A DNA stretch of 64,000 bases from Sinotaia quadrata (GCA_028829895.1 CM054182.1:31776379-31840378); one strand, 5' to 3'. Shown: positions 25,722-37,284, numbered from the stretch's first letter. The notes: a model not told the origin generated them from the sequence alone. Numbers and translations are program-made.

Positions 25722-26222
25722 AGTGGCTTCTCTTACAGACAGGCGGCCCATTATGCTAAGCTTGTTCTTCATTTGACTTCACTGTACATTTCTTTGATTT
25801 AAATACTGGCTTCTCTTACAGACAGGCGGCCCATTATGCTAAGCTTGTTCTTCATTTGACTTCACTGTACATTTCTTTGATTTAAATACTGGCTTCTCTT
25901 ACAGACCGGCGGCCCATTATGCTAAGCTTGTTCTTCATTTGACTTCACTGTACATTTCTTTGATTTAAATACTGGCTTCTCTCACAGACAGGCGGCCCAT
26001 TATGCTAAGCTTGTTCTTCATTTGACTTCACTGTACATTTCTTTGATTTAAATACTGGCTTCTCTTACAGACAGGCGGCCCATTATGCTAAGTTTGTTCT
26101 TCATTTGACTTCACTGTACATTTCTTTAAATACTGGCTTCTCTCACAGACAGGCGACCCATTATGCTAAGCTTGTTCTTCATTTGACTTCACTGTACATT
26201 TCTTTGATTTAATACTGGCGCA
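25722..26222. repeat. 83-bp minisatellite, 6 copies
   Basis: TGGCTTCTCTTACAGACAGG recurs at about 25724, 25807, 25890, 25973, 26056 and 26133, with GCTAAGCTTGTTCTTCATTT downstream. The last interval is 77 bp because of a deletion. Each unit carries TTCTCTTACAG, which resembles a 3' splice site. Confidence 0.97.
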
Positions 26223-26879
26223 TTGCTTTGATTTCTATTTTTCAGACTGGCCGTTAGTTCGGACTGTGTGTGTCTGATTCTGATTGACGATTCAATGGAG
26301 TAGGTTTAATGTTGGCTTTCGTAATCTCGTCCCTGAGCATATATATATTTTTCAATGATATTTCCGTCGATACTTATTGACCTGAATGAAATATTGCTAA
26401 TTAAGGAAGTCCCTAAGACTGGTTTATTTGTCTGTATGTCTTTCATTGGCTCATCCGTCTGTCCCATTTTTCTCTAAGAGTGTGTTTCTCTCTCGTCTCA
26501 CCGTTTTTCATTCGTTTAAAAAAAATTCTTGCAGGTGTCGGAGTTAATTTTTTACCTTTAAAAATTACTTTCTGTCAAAATGTTCTCGATCTATAGAGCT
26601 CTTTCCATTTTCAAGTTTAAACCACTCTTTAAATATTTTTCTTCCTTCCTGCCTGCCTCTTTCTTTCTCCGTATTCTTTTGGTGTTGTCTTACAATCACA
26701 CACAAGAATACATGACGCCACCCCCACCCCCCTTAAATTAAAAAAAAAAAGAGTGTATCTTCACTCAAAAGTCATTGTCTGGGTCATTTTTTCACCCGCC
26801 TTTAGAAATTGTCTCGACCTGTTTCTTCTTGTTCTTTCTTCTTGTCTTCTCGTCGCTCGCTTCGACTTTCTGTCAGTTT
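26223..26879. other. Unique sequence, pyrimidine-rich
   Basis: T/C-rich on the plus strand. No coding exon supported. Confidence 0.5.
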
Positions 26880-27240
26880 TCTGCAAGAAAAGGACGAAAC
26901 AACAGCAGGCGCGCGCCGTCATTTTCATCTAAATAGCCTGGAGATGGCCATTTAATGAGAGCCGAGAGGGCACAAGAGACAAATGGAACCGCTGATTTAT
27001 GTGCTCACTAATCCGCGTGCCAGGGATATGAAATTTACATCCCACTCCGCGTGCATCTCGCGCAGGACTGAACTCTCGCCACGCGCTGGGCGGCGATTTA
27101 GCGGTATTAGAGAAATCGAGTTGCGAAGAGATTGGTAACGGTGCGAAATTTGGTCATAGTGTCGTAAAAAGTGGACAGAACTGATGTGGAAATTCATCAC
27201 TTAGATGAATCTGGACTATGTTGTCGGGTTCTGGTGTGCA
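26880..27240. promoter_or_regulatory. Candidate conserved non-coding element or promoter island
   Basis: High-complexity, CpG-containing sequence (GCGCGCGCCGTCATTTTCAT, CCATTTAATGAGAGCC, CGCCACGCGCTGGGCGGCG) in an AT-rich desert. It holds homeodomain-type TTTAATGA and TGATTTATG motifs. Frames on both strands are interrupted and show no recognisable protein. Regulatory function is inferred from composition only. Confidence 0.35.
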
Positions 27241-28164
27241 GTGTCGGTTCCGGAGAAAGGTTGACACAAGGTCAGACCCGTGCGGCATGCTTGAGTGGCT
27301 AAGGAGTGGCGACAGTGCATAGAGTGGTACAGTGAGAAGCTGAGAATTATCTGCCCTTGCTCAAAGTTAATGTTTTTTTTGTTTGCTTTTTCTCATGGAG
27401 AATTATTGGAGTAAGACAAGACAGGAGTTAGTGCGTATGTGAGATTGGGGAAGGGTGTGTGTGTCAAAAGGGTTGACGGTTGAGAGGAAAGAGAGCACTT
27501 TTGCAATCTGAAACATCACGTGGGGTAAATCTTAATTTACCGTTTCTCACTGTTTATCAGCGACTTAAAATTCGATTTAGAACTACTCGAGCCCAGACGC
27601 TTGATGTGCAACTCACCTCGGTGTCAATGTCGGAGCTGTCGCGAAACAAAGCTGAAACATAAATTTAAGAATTATACCTCTCCACCCGTAAGGCTACCTT
27701 GTTGACATAAGATCGAGATACCCTGCATGGATATTGCCTTTGTTTTCTAGCTTCTTAGTTACAATCGTGCGTACTAATACCCACCCCACCCACCGACTCT
27801 GCCCCTCCATATACGCCACACTCCATCCACAATCCTGGTTTTTTTTTAACATGTACTTCTCACTCCCACCTTAATAACCTGTTAAAATCAAACGCATCTC
27901 CACCGACTCACTTCCACCCTCCACCTTCCATGGTCACTTTTTTCTCAAAGGAATTAAACGGATTTGTTGTGCATTACTGTGTCGGGAAACACTTCGATCA
28001 GTCGGAGTTGCAGATGACCTGGTTTCTTGCAATGCTTTTTTACAAATTTAAAGACCACGTGGACAGGAATCCACTTCAAACCAGATATCTCAGTGATGTC
28101 ACATTTCTAAACGATCTGTCGAATTTAAGCAGCAACTTTTATCAATGTTATTTTTGGTTTTTTT
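27241..28164. other. Unique sequence, no gene seen
   Basis: Includes two short plus-strand open frames (27480-27662, 27930-28232) with no domain or splice support, and a C/A-rich patch at 27,780-27,920. Confidence 0.45.
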
Positions 28165-28245
28165 GTCAAGTGTCATACATTCAACGTAAAAGAGTGGTTT
28201 TTTTTGTCAAGTGTCATACATTCAACGTATAAGAGTGGGTTTTTT
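28165..28245. repeat. Tandem duplication of about 40 bp
   Basis: TTTTTTGTCAAGTGTCATAC followed by ATTCAACGTA occurs twice in succession. Confidence 0.9.
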
Positions 28246-28404
28246 TAAAAATTCCCTATGGCATATGCCCTATATCGTCACGAAGCTCCTTTGTATTCAC
28301 TGGAAACATCACAAATTTCATAGAAACATACTAATTTGTTCGCGTAAGTTGCAATATCCATTGGGACCATGATTTTGAAATATTATATACATATCAGAAC
28401 AAGT

Positions 28405-28615
28405 AAACGTATCTATCAATCTATCTATCTATAAGTACTGGATTAGCTCTTCTATCTAATCTAATCTAATCAATCAATCTATCTATCTATCTATCTATAA
28501 GTACTGAATTAGCTCTTCTATCTAATCTAATCTAATCAATCTATCTATCTATCTATCTGTCTGTCTGTCTGTCTGTCTGTCTATGTATCTGTCTGTTTGT
28601 CTGTCTTTCTATCCC
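28405..28615. repeat. Compound ATCT / TAATC / CTGT microsatellite
   Basis: Two blocks share TAAGTACTG, ATTAGCTCTTCTATCTAATC and ATCT repeats, followed by CTGT repeats. This is a block duplication including the microsatellite. Confidence 0.95.
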
Positions 28616-28965
28616 CCAAAAATAAATATGAGTTTTAAAAAAGAAATGATTTAATCTAGCATATAATAGCACACTGAAATACTTATAATAACGTAAAGTG
28701 CGATAAAGCAAAAGATTGGAGAGTAATACTATTGTAAAAGAGAAATGAAAACCATTTAGATCTATGCGGCCACACACTCACGCGCACACTTACAAAAAAA
28801 CATTAAAGAATAACATAAAAGAAATAAATAAACAACTCAAGCACTATCCCTACTAACAGCTCTTTTATCCTCACCCCAGATATGCTAATGGAGCCAACAA
28901 CCAAGTTCTTGAAGTAAATATTTATGTTTGACAAAACTGAAATAAATAATGTACAGGCAGAACAC

Positions 28966-28967
<2 letters not shown>
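28616..28967. other. Unique AT-rich sequence
   Basis: Nothing recognised. Confidence 0.5.

Positions 28968-29042
<75 letters not shown>
28968..29042. repeat. (TC)n microsatellite, about 37 units
   Basis: Pure CT dinucleotide run. Confidence 0.99.
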
Positions 29043-29284
29043 ATGTCCGCTAGAGATGACAAAAAAATCTCGGGTGACTTTAGTTGCTTCTTAGCCAAAG
29101 GTTTTGTATCTTCTGTGTCTTGTCCTTTGGAAATGACAATAAAGCTGGGACCCGTGTGTTGCAGGCTGCACCCGCTAAAAATAGACCTTAGAATTTGAAT
29201 ATGGAAAAGAAAAGGCAAAATCTGCACGGCCATAATCTAAACTGAAATCCACGAATCCTTTGAGAACCTTGAATCCTCTGTAAT

Positions 29285-29352
29285 AAAAGCGGCATTGCTC
29301 TACGGTCGCGTGTTTGCCCTCTCGCTCAAGTGATCGGGGTATCGTCCCCAAA
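29285..29352 (+). mobile_element. Possible tRNA-derived SINE head
   Basis: GGCATTGCTCTACGGTCGCG then TGTTTGCCCTCTCGCTCAAG and a B-box-like GGGGTATCGTCCCC resemble the tRNA-related head of animal SINEs (A-box half, anticodon-arm half, T-arm half). It is imperfect. No SINE body is recognisable, because the sequence continues directly into a 60-bp tandem repeat. Confidence 0.4.
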
Positions 29353-29520
29353 CTTCAGGTGATCTTTAACCATTCACTATCTTAAGATGGAGAGCTTAGT
29401 ATCGTCCCCAAACTTCAGGTGATCTTTAACTATTCACTATCTTAAGATGGAGAGCTTAGTATCGTCCCCAAACTTCAGGTGATCTTTAACTATTCACTAT
29501 CTTAAGATGGAGAGCTAAGT
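29340..29520. repeat. 60-bp tandem triplication
   Basis: Three copies of exactly 60 bp starting ATCGTCCCCAAACTTCAGGT at 29341, 29401 and 29461, differing at only two positions that I saw. The unit starts inside the B-box-like motif of the preceding SINE-like sequence. Confidence 0.98.
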
Positions 29521-29641
29521 GTCTACTCCGTAGGATGGTTAGATGAAATGGAGTCCAGTGTGATCGCTGGGCAGTCAAAATAAAAAAGCTTGGAAAAATA
29601 TCCACAGCCTCACCATTCCATTTCTGTACAAACATTTCTCC

Positions 29642-29872
29642 TTTTGGCGTTTGGATCCGAGTACTTTTGGCGTTTGGATCCGAGTACTTTTGGCGTTTGG
29701 ATCCGAGTACTTTTGGCGTTTGGATCCGAGTACTTTTGGCGTTTGGATCCGAGTCCTTTTGGCGTTTGGATCCGAGTACTTTTGGCGTTTGGATCCGAGT
29801 ACTTTTGGCGTTTGGATCCGAGTACTTTTGGCGTTTGGATCCGAGTACTTTTGGCGTTTGGATCCGAGTACA
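29642..29872. repeat. 23-bp minisatellite, 10 copies
   Basis: TTTTGGCGTTTGGATCCGAG plus TAC repeats with period 23 and one variant (GTCC for GTAC). Each unit holds a GGATCC. Since 23 is not a multiple of 3, the array reads through all three frames, and it contains no stop on either strand, giving several spurious open frames. Confidence 0.99.
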
Positions 29873-30484
29873 GAACGAGCAAAAGATGAAAGAAGATCCG
29901 TGAAAACCGGATAAATCGTTCTCCTTTCTCGTCTCGTCATTCTTTCAAGAAAGTAGTCTTTCGTTTTTTCCGCTCTCTCCCCACCACCCCTCCGCTTGTC
30001 TTTAGTGAAACTTAAATCGTGTTCTATTATTAGAACTAGAATGTCTCTCTTTCCTAAAACTTAAACCTCGTTCTATTGTTAGAATTAAAATGCCTCTCTT
30101 TCGTGGAACTTAAGTCTGTTTCTTTTATTAGAACTAAAATGTCTCTCTTTGCTGGAACTCTGATCTATCTCCTTAAATCTTTTTAATTAATTCTCTCCCT
30201 TTGCCAGAATTAAAATCTTTCTTTTTTCTAGAACTTAATTTTCTCCCCTTTCCATAATTTCCCGCATTCTCCTTTCGAGAACTGAAATCTCTTTTCTATT
30301 TTAGTGTTAACATCTTTCTTTTTATTGAATTTAAATATATCTTCTTTCTAGAACCGAAATCCCTATTTTTAAAAAAGAACTTAATCTCTCCTTAGGCATT
30401 TACTCACAGCTGCAAAATCAGCAAATGTTAGAAACGGTCGTAAAACCCCCCAAATAACAATGTAAACAAGACTCCAAATACTAT
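29873..30484. other. Unique, T/C-rich, with weak old repeats
   Basis: Loosely recurring TTAGAACTAAAATGTCTCTC and TTTCTAGAACTTAA phrases suggest a decayed tandem array. No gene is seen. Confidence 0.5.
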
Positions 30485-30990
30485 GGCGTCAATGAATAGA
30501 ACAAATGCTACGGAGTTCTGTGAATAAGAAAAAACGTGCTTTGGAGTTCAATAAAATGGAAAACCAAAATTATAAAGTTCAGTGAATAAGATGGTATGGA
30601 GTTCAAAGAAAGAACCCGAAATGCGCTATGGAGGCCAAAATAAAAAAACAAATGTTATGGAGTTCAGTGAATAACAAAACCCAAATGTTATGGAATTCAG
30701 TGAATAACAAAACCCAAATGTTATGGAGTTCAGTGAATAACAAAGCCCAAATGTTATGGAGTTCAGTGAATAACAAAACCCAAATGTTATGAAGTTCAGT
30801 GAATAACAAAACCCAAATGTTATGAAGTTCAGTGAATAACAAAACCCAAATGTTATGGAGTTCAGTGAATAACAAAACCCAAATGTTATGGAGTTCAGTG
30901 AATAACAAAACCCAAATGTTATGGAGTTCAGTGAATAACAAAACCCAAATGTTATGGAGTTCAGTGAATAAAAGAAATGGTATGAAGTTT
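30485..30990. repeat. 33-bp minisatellite A, about 10 clean copies plus decayed left edge
   Basis: The unit AACAAAACCCAAATGTTATG, GAGTTCAGTGAAT repeats cleanly from about 30,646 to 30,972. Diverged units extend left to about 30,485. Two minus-strand frames stay open because 33 is divisible by 3. Confidence 0.97.
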
Positions 30991-30994
30991 GGTA

Positions 30995-31225
30995 AATAAG
31001 AAAAACCAACGGCTTTTTAGTTCAATGATTATGAAAAACCAAAGCCTTTTTAGTTCAATGATTAAGAAAAACCAAAGGCTTTTTAGTTCAATGATTAAGA
31101 AAAACCAAAGCCTTTTTAGTTCAATGATTAAGAAAAACCAAAGGCTTTTTAGTTCAATGATTAAGAAAAACCAAATGCTTTTTAGTTCAATGATTATGAA
31201 AAACCAAAGCCATGGAGTTCAATGG
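30995..31225. repeat. 33-bp minisatellite B, about 7 copies, related to A
   Basis: The unit AAGAAAAACCAAAGGCTTTT, TAGTTCAATGATT has the same length as A and shares the ACCAAA, AGTTCA and TGA positions. It appears to be a second amplification of a diverged A unit. Confidence 0.95.
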
Positions 31226-31289
31226 ATAAGGAAAGAAAGTGAAAATCAAGACCATCAATAAAATGTGAAGGCCAAGCAATATAAAAGCA

Positions 31290-32345
31290 AAAGCAAAAAA
31301 AAAAAAATCTATTTTAATTTTGAATAGTTCATACCTAAATGAGTCTTTCTAAATAAAAATTATTTCTACGTTAATATTGAAGAGTTCATTTAAAACGAAT
31401 CTCTCTGAAAAAAATTATTTCTATATTAATATTGAAGAGCTGATATTTCAATGGGTCTTTCTAAAACAAAAAAGATATTTATGCATTAATACCGAAGAAT
31501 TGATAATTAAATGGGTCTTTCAAAAACAAAAAAAAAATATTTGTACATCAATATTAAAGAGTTGATATCTGAATATCTTTCTAAAAAAAAATATTTAGAC
31601 ATTAATATTGAATAGTTGATATTTAAATATTTTTCTAAAACAAACATATTTATACACTGATATTGAAGAGTTGATATTTAAATATTTTTCTAAAACAAAC
31701 ATATTTATACACTAATATTGAAGAGTTGATATTTAAATATCTTTCTAAAACAAACATATTTATACACTAATATTAACATATTTATACATTAATATAGAAG
31801 AGTTGATATCTAAATGTCTTTCTAAAACAAACATATTTATATATTAATATAAAAGAGTCGATAATTAAATTCGTCTTTCAAAAACAAAATATATCTGTAC
31901 ATTAATACTGAAGAGTTGATATCTAAATGGGTCTTTCTAAAACAAAAAAAAAATTATATTAATGTTGAAGAGTTGATAATTAAATGAGTCTTTCAAAAAC
32001 AAAATCAAATGTTTGTCCATTAATGTTGAAGAGTTGATATCTAAATGTGTCTTTCTAAAACAAAACATTTATACATTAATATTAATAATTAAATGTCTTT
32101 CAAGAACAAAAAATATTTCTACATTAATGTCGAAGAGCTGATAATTAAATGAGTCTTTCTAAAACAAAAAAATATTTGTACATTAATGTTAAGAGTTCAT
32201 TTTAAAACGAATCTCTCTGAAACAAATTTATTTCTATATTAATATGGAAGAGTTGATATCTAAATGGGTCTTTCAAAAACAAAAAAAAATATTTGTACAT
32301 TAATGTTGAAGAGTTGATATCTAAATGTATCTTTTTAAAACAAAA
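31290..32345. repeat. Degenerate minisatellite, 50-65 bp units
   Basis: About 17 diverged copies of AAGAGTTGATATCTAAATG, GTCTTTCTAAAACAAAA, ATATTTGTACATTAATATTG with A-run length variation. Confidence 0.9.
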
Positions 32346-34055
32346 AAAGAAAAACAACAAAAACGAACACGAACGAAAAATGAGATGAGACGAAACAGAA
32401 AAATCAAATTGAGGTAAAAAAACAAACAGCAAAACTAGGAAAAGATAAACAAGAAGAGAACATTAAGAAAGAAAACAAGAACAAAATAATTATGTGATGG
32501 ATTTGAATACCATATTTGACACAAAGAAATAATAAGACACCAAATAATAATTTGACAATGTACACTAGAGTCAACGAAGAACCAAAGAAGTTACCAAAGG
32601 AAAAAATGTGATCATTTCCTTAACCTTGATTCAAAATAGATAAATGGCTGGAAGACAAATATAAAGAAAGAACTGAATCTTTTGAAACGTTTGTTAAAAG
32701 ATGCAATTTCGGTGCCTTTGATGACGACAATACATATGAAATATGTTTAGTTTATGTCATTCAAATGAAATATGATGATGTGCATAAAGACATTGTTTTC
32801 AAACATAAAGGCTGTTATTTTAATAAAAGAAATTACATTAAAGCATAACACTAAGATACTTGGTTATGGGGTCTCCTTGCTGCTATGGTCAATTTATTTA
32901 TCTAGAAAAGTGCGAGCCACCCTAATATAAAAGTGAACAGGAATATTTACATTACTACTCGATCTAAAATTTTAATTTGTGATGAACCATAAAAATCACA
33001 CAAACCCACTCCACCCCCACTCACACACACAACACATACGTAGGCATGCAAACGTGCACTTTATATATTTGGATACAGCACTCGGAATTATGGCCAGAAA
33101 ATGACCATAGGTTTCTAGATTTATAAGAGGCTAATTGCTTATACGAAGGCTTTATATTCAAAGAAATCCAAAATGTTCTCTTTATTTACTCTCAGGCAAT
33201 TATTGTACCTCAGTAAGAATAATACCTTTTTCTTCTCTTTGTCAATTTGTTCGTGGATTGATTTTGTTTGATTTGTCAATTGTTCGTGGATTGATTTTGT
33301 TTTACGATATTATATTTAATTTTTATACGCATTTAAATAGTTTATATAAAGACCTTGTGTATGTCATGTGCAACTATTGTGAACTGTTTTAACTTTTATA
33401 AGATTAAATACATCGTTATTATATTCTGCCTCTGTTTGTCGGTTGTCATACAAGGTCTCGGAATCTTTACGAGTCTGTGGTTTCCAGGTAGTTTATTCAG
33501 ATAGCCTTCCAAGTCAGAGGTTATGTTCCCCAAGGCCCCTATCACGAGAGGTATCACTTCTGCTTTTACAATACAGAGTCTATGAATTTCTAATCAGAGG
33601 TCTTGGTATTTTAGTGACTAGCGCAGACCTTGTTAACCCGGGCGAAGTCTGATCCGGTATAGAATCAAATTTTTTCTCCATCATGAATGGGATGGGTGTG
33701 GGTGTAGTTTGAAGGAGCCGCATTTTCCTCCCTAGATAGCCCAGAGATGGGATTTGAAGCTGTCATCCATCCATGTTTGTCAACACAGCTCAGGTAGCTT
33801 AAGTTTTGGGGTCAGGTTTTATCCCTCTAATCACTGATCTATCGAGACACCTTTATTATTATTAGTAGTAGTAGTAGTAGCAGCAGTCATCTTGTCATTT
33901 TATTTATTAATCTTAAGATCTTGCAACAAAAGCTTATCAATTTCCTTTTTCTCAAAGATATAAAGCTATCACAAATGTACGAACATGTAATATTTAAAGA
34001 AAATGTTTTGAACTGTCACAGATATATATAAAACCATAGCATCAGGTTAAGACGA
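32346..34055. other. Unique AT-rich sequence, no gene seen
   Basis: About 1.7 kb. Contains a short AGT run at 33,858-33,885 and a local duplication of TTGTTCGTGGATTGATTTTG near 33,245-33,300. No exon supported. Confidence 0.45.
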
Positions 34056-34375
34056 TCCTCGTTACTCATCGTAATGGTGCTGTCAACAGATGTATATCAA
34101 AGACTATCCTCGTTACTCATCATAATGGTGCTGTCAACAGATGTATATCATTCATATAAACAGGAAAGACGATTCTTGTTACTCATCGTAATGGTGCTGT
34201 CAACAGATGTATATCATTCATATAAACAGGAAAGACGATCCTTGTTACTCATCGTAATGGTGCTGTCAACATATGTATATCAAAGACGATACTTGTTACT
34301 CATCGTAATGGTGCTGTCAACAGATGTATATCATTCATATAAACAGGAAAGACGATCCTCGTCACTCATCGCTAT
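34056..34375. repeat. Minisatellite, 43- and 67-bp units, about 6 copies
   Basis: GTTACTCATCGTAATGGTGC and TGTCAACAGATGTATATCA repeat. The longer unit adds TTCATATAAACAGGAAAGACG. Confidence 0.95.
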
Positions 34376-34599
34376 GAGGTTATCCCATATATATGTCATA
34401 ACACCAGGGAAAGATAATCCTCATTACTAATTGTAATAACACTAAAATGATGTATGGGAATTATGGTTATATCCTTACTAATCGTCAAAGAACTGCAAAA
34501 GATGCACAGGAATTAAAGCACCTAAAAAAATAAGAACAGGAACAGGTTGTGGATCAAACAGCCGAGGTAAAACAATTAAGAAGTCCCACCACAAGAAAT
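34376..34599. other. Unique spacer
   Basis: Nothing recognised. Confidence 0.5.
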
Positions 34600-35698
34600 T
34601 AACGCGCATTTAGACATGGACCCAACAGAGTAACAGGAATTCGAGAGCGCCAAAATGCATCCCGGTTCCCCGTCTTTACGTGGCTTCACACCACCGGTGC
34701 CCACTTCTTTGAAAGATATATCTGTGCACATCGACATTCAGTAATTAGAAGAGACGGACGGAAACGAAGATCCAATGAAGATAAACTAGACACAAATTAC
34801 CGTTATCCGTCAGCGAACCACTACTTCAAAATGGCCGGCATCTTCAGTGTCCCCTTCTGCCGTACCGATCGCATCGGGGGACGGTTATTTCTATGATAAT
34901 TCCTCCTCCCCACGGGACTGGACCGTCGTTGAGGCGGGGCAAAAGGTTTCTATCTGCAATATGATTCATTTCAACGATATGTCGGACCGGATCAAATGCT
35001 CTTTCCTCATCAGAACAGCGGAGAGAGAGAGAGAAAAAAAAATAAACCGTGCGCGACCCCCTTTTCTATGACTTCATAATAATTCAACTGAAAACCGTGC
35101 CTAACTGCGCGTGTTGGAATAAATCTATGCTCTATTTGCAAAATTTTCCGACTGGCCGCGATTTTGATTAACCTCGGCAAATCAGTGTCATCGCGAAATT
35201 AAGCAGCGACTTTGGGCGGCATTAGCTCTCGGAAACAGAAGATCTGGCCTCCGTTGCCTTCCTCAGCCGCGTCGTCTGCCGGTTTTTGCCTATCAGACCA
35301 CCTGGATCTGCGGGCTGCTTGCGAGGAGACAGTCTCTTTTTGCCTAATGTAATTATAGCACATGATGAAAACATCCGGGCATTAGAAAAAGATCTACCGT
35401 AATCGTCAGACTTGCACGGACTTTGGAAAGAGGGCTGCGCATGGGCGATTGATAAACTGATAGAATTCAGCATGCTTTACTCGGAATTTCTTGCCTGAGA
35501 TGTTCCAAGACAAAGCTTAGCCTAGCATTAGACGTCATACCGGGCTTTTCGCAGATAGACTCTGAAAGAGTTTGTCTGGCAATTACTACTCCATCTTTTT
35601 TTAATCGCAGGCTATCTGCCGGTAGCTTTGTCCATATTTGTCTCTGCTGGCAGTTCTATTCTATTATCCGTTTCAATCGATTCTTGTCTTCCCTACAG
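34600..35698 (+). promoter_or_regulatory. G+C-raised island upstream of the exon at 35699; possible promoter, 5' UTR or intron
   Basis: Unique, CpG-containing sequence, unlike the flanking repeats. It ends in a clean 3' splice-site context (TTCTTGTCTTCCCTACAG) at 35698. Around 35,100-35,220 the sequence GATTAACCTCGGCAAATCAG and GAAATTAAGCAGCGACTTTG looks like a conserved non-coding element. Short plus- and minus-strand open frames here lack any recognisable domain. Confidence 0.4.
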
Positions 35699-35715
35699 GG
35701 GCAGGAATTACGGGT

Positions 35716-36172
35716 ATGGACGGGGATTTTCATCACTTAGTTTACGTCGACCGTTTGTCCAGAGAGGCACAGACGGCATTCCAGCAGCACCACTCTTCGG
35801 TCGGCGGCGGAGGAGACCAGCAGCACCACCATCGCCACCAGCACCCGACCAACATTTTCACCGAGCCGCTTCACCACGTACTGACTGGCAAATCTCCCAC
35901 CCCGGGTGGCGGCGTGTCCGCGTCGTCTCCCAGTGCGGGGGACCTGGATTGTCTGGGTACGTCTATGTCCATGAGTGAAAATGCCATGGCTGCATACACT
36001 TCTACCATCAGCGAGAGCAGCAACGGCCACTACAGTCATCGAGCGCATCACCACCAGCACACGCCGGTGACAACGTCATCGTCAACATTATCAACGTCGT
36101 CTTCTCAGCGCAAGTCAGGACATCGTACGACCTCGCTGGATTCTGTCAAGACCCCTGTCGTCGCTGTCAGTG
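35716..36172 (+). CDS. Candidate coding exon of a His/Ser/Gly-rich nuclear protein, not identified
   Basis: The exon is bounded by a polypyrimidine tract with CCCTACAG ending at 35698 and a GTGAGT donor at 36173. Within it an ATG at 35716 (GGTATGG context) begins MDGDFHHLVYVDRLSREAQT and stays open for 152 codons plus one base (phase 1) to the donor. After the first 26 residues come a QQHH...GGGG patch, a His-rich run near residues 37-46, Ser/Thr-rich stretches, and a conserved-looking SLDSVKTPVVAV segment near the end. Such low-complexity N-termini are common in transcription factors, but no DNA-binding domain is in the window, so the family is unknown. The frame is also open upstream to the acceptor, so an internal exon without this start is possible. 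Confidence 0.55.
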
Positions 36173-36234
36173 GTGAGTTTTTGAGAATTTAAAATGATAC
36201 TTATCTCGCCCTTGCCACCCCCTCCACTTCCCAC
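36173..36234 (+). other. Start of inferred intron
   Basis: Follows the GTGAGT donor. It is C-rich and then enters a 44-bp repeat. The next exon was not found in this window. Confidence 0.4.
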
Positions 36235-36452
36235 CCCACATCGCTATCTATACATACACAAAACTTCATACGGGTAACTCCACGTCGCTATCTACACATA
36301 AACAAAATTTCATACGGGTAACTCCACATCGCTATCTATACATACACAAAACTTCATACGGGTAACTCCACGTTGCTATCTATACATACACAAAACTTCA
36401 TACGGGTAACTCCACATCACTATCTATACATAAACAAAATTTCATATGGGTA
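36235..36452. repeat. 44-bp minisatellite, 5 copies
   Basis: TCGCTATCTATACATACACA at 36241, 36285, 36329, 36373 and 36417 with AAACTTCATACGGGTAACTC. Two unit variants alternate (TACATACACAAAACTT and TACATAAACAAAATTT types). Confidence 0.97.
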
Positions 36453-36765
36453 ACATTTGCCGGTATATTATAATGTATCAGACAGTTTTCAGTCACCAGC
36501 AATTAAGTATTAAAAAAAGAAAATGAAACTGAGTTTTCAAGGAGTATCGGAACGTTGAAAATATTTCAAAGTTTCATTTGGACATAAAGATAACTAAGGG
36601 ATATTAATAAAGTTTTTTAAAAAAAAAATAATAGGATGCATGAATTTTTTTCTCTTTTATTTTTGTTTAAAAAAATCCTATTTGTTGTTTAATGATTGGT
36701 TGAATTTTATAGCTTACGTCCTTGAAAACTTTCCTTCTTCTGTGCTACTTCATACAACGTTGTAT
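36453..36765. other. Unique AT-rich spacer
   Basis: Nothing recognised. Confidence 0.5.
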
Positions 36766-37050
36766 TTGTTCCTGTGCATTATGGATGTACTAGGCATAAA
36801 ATTGACAACAAACAGGTTTTTAGGTAAATGTTATATTTGTTCCTGTGCATTATGGATGTACTAGGCATAAACTTGACAACAAACAGGTTTTTAGGTAAAT
36901 GTTAGGTTTGTTCATGTGCATTATGGATGTACTAGGCATAAAATTGACAATAAACAGGTTTTTAGGTAAATGTTAGGTTTGTTCATGTGCATTATGGATG
37001 TACTAGGCATAAAATTGACAAAACAAAGGTTTTTAGGTAAATGCTAGGTT
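36766..37050. repeat. 70-bp minisatellite, 4 copies
   Basis: TGCATTATGGATGTACTAGG, CATAAAATTGACAACAAACA and GGTTTTTAGGTAAATGTTA repeat. Confidence 0.96.
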
Positions 37051-37284
37051 TGTTAATATATAAGCACTCTAACATATATTTTAAAATATTTGTATTTGTA
37101 TATGTTTGAGTATGGGTTTGTATGTATCTTATAAATGTTTTATTGAATCCACGCTTAAACTGTATTGGTTTTGATTTACTGTTGTCTGTATATCCTACAA
37201 ATCAATGATTATATTCACATTTAATGCTCTTTCAGTGTGGATCTATTATAATTAGACGGATACAATCTTTCAATCAATCAACCA

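Noticed and set aside
30603..31261. Periodic open frames on both strands
   Set aside because: They are direct products of the 33-bp units, with 11-residue periodicity.
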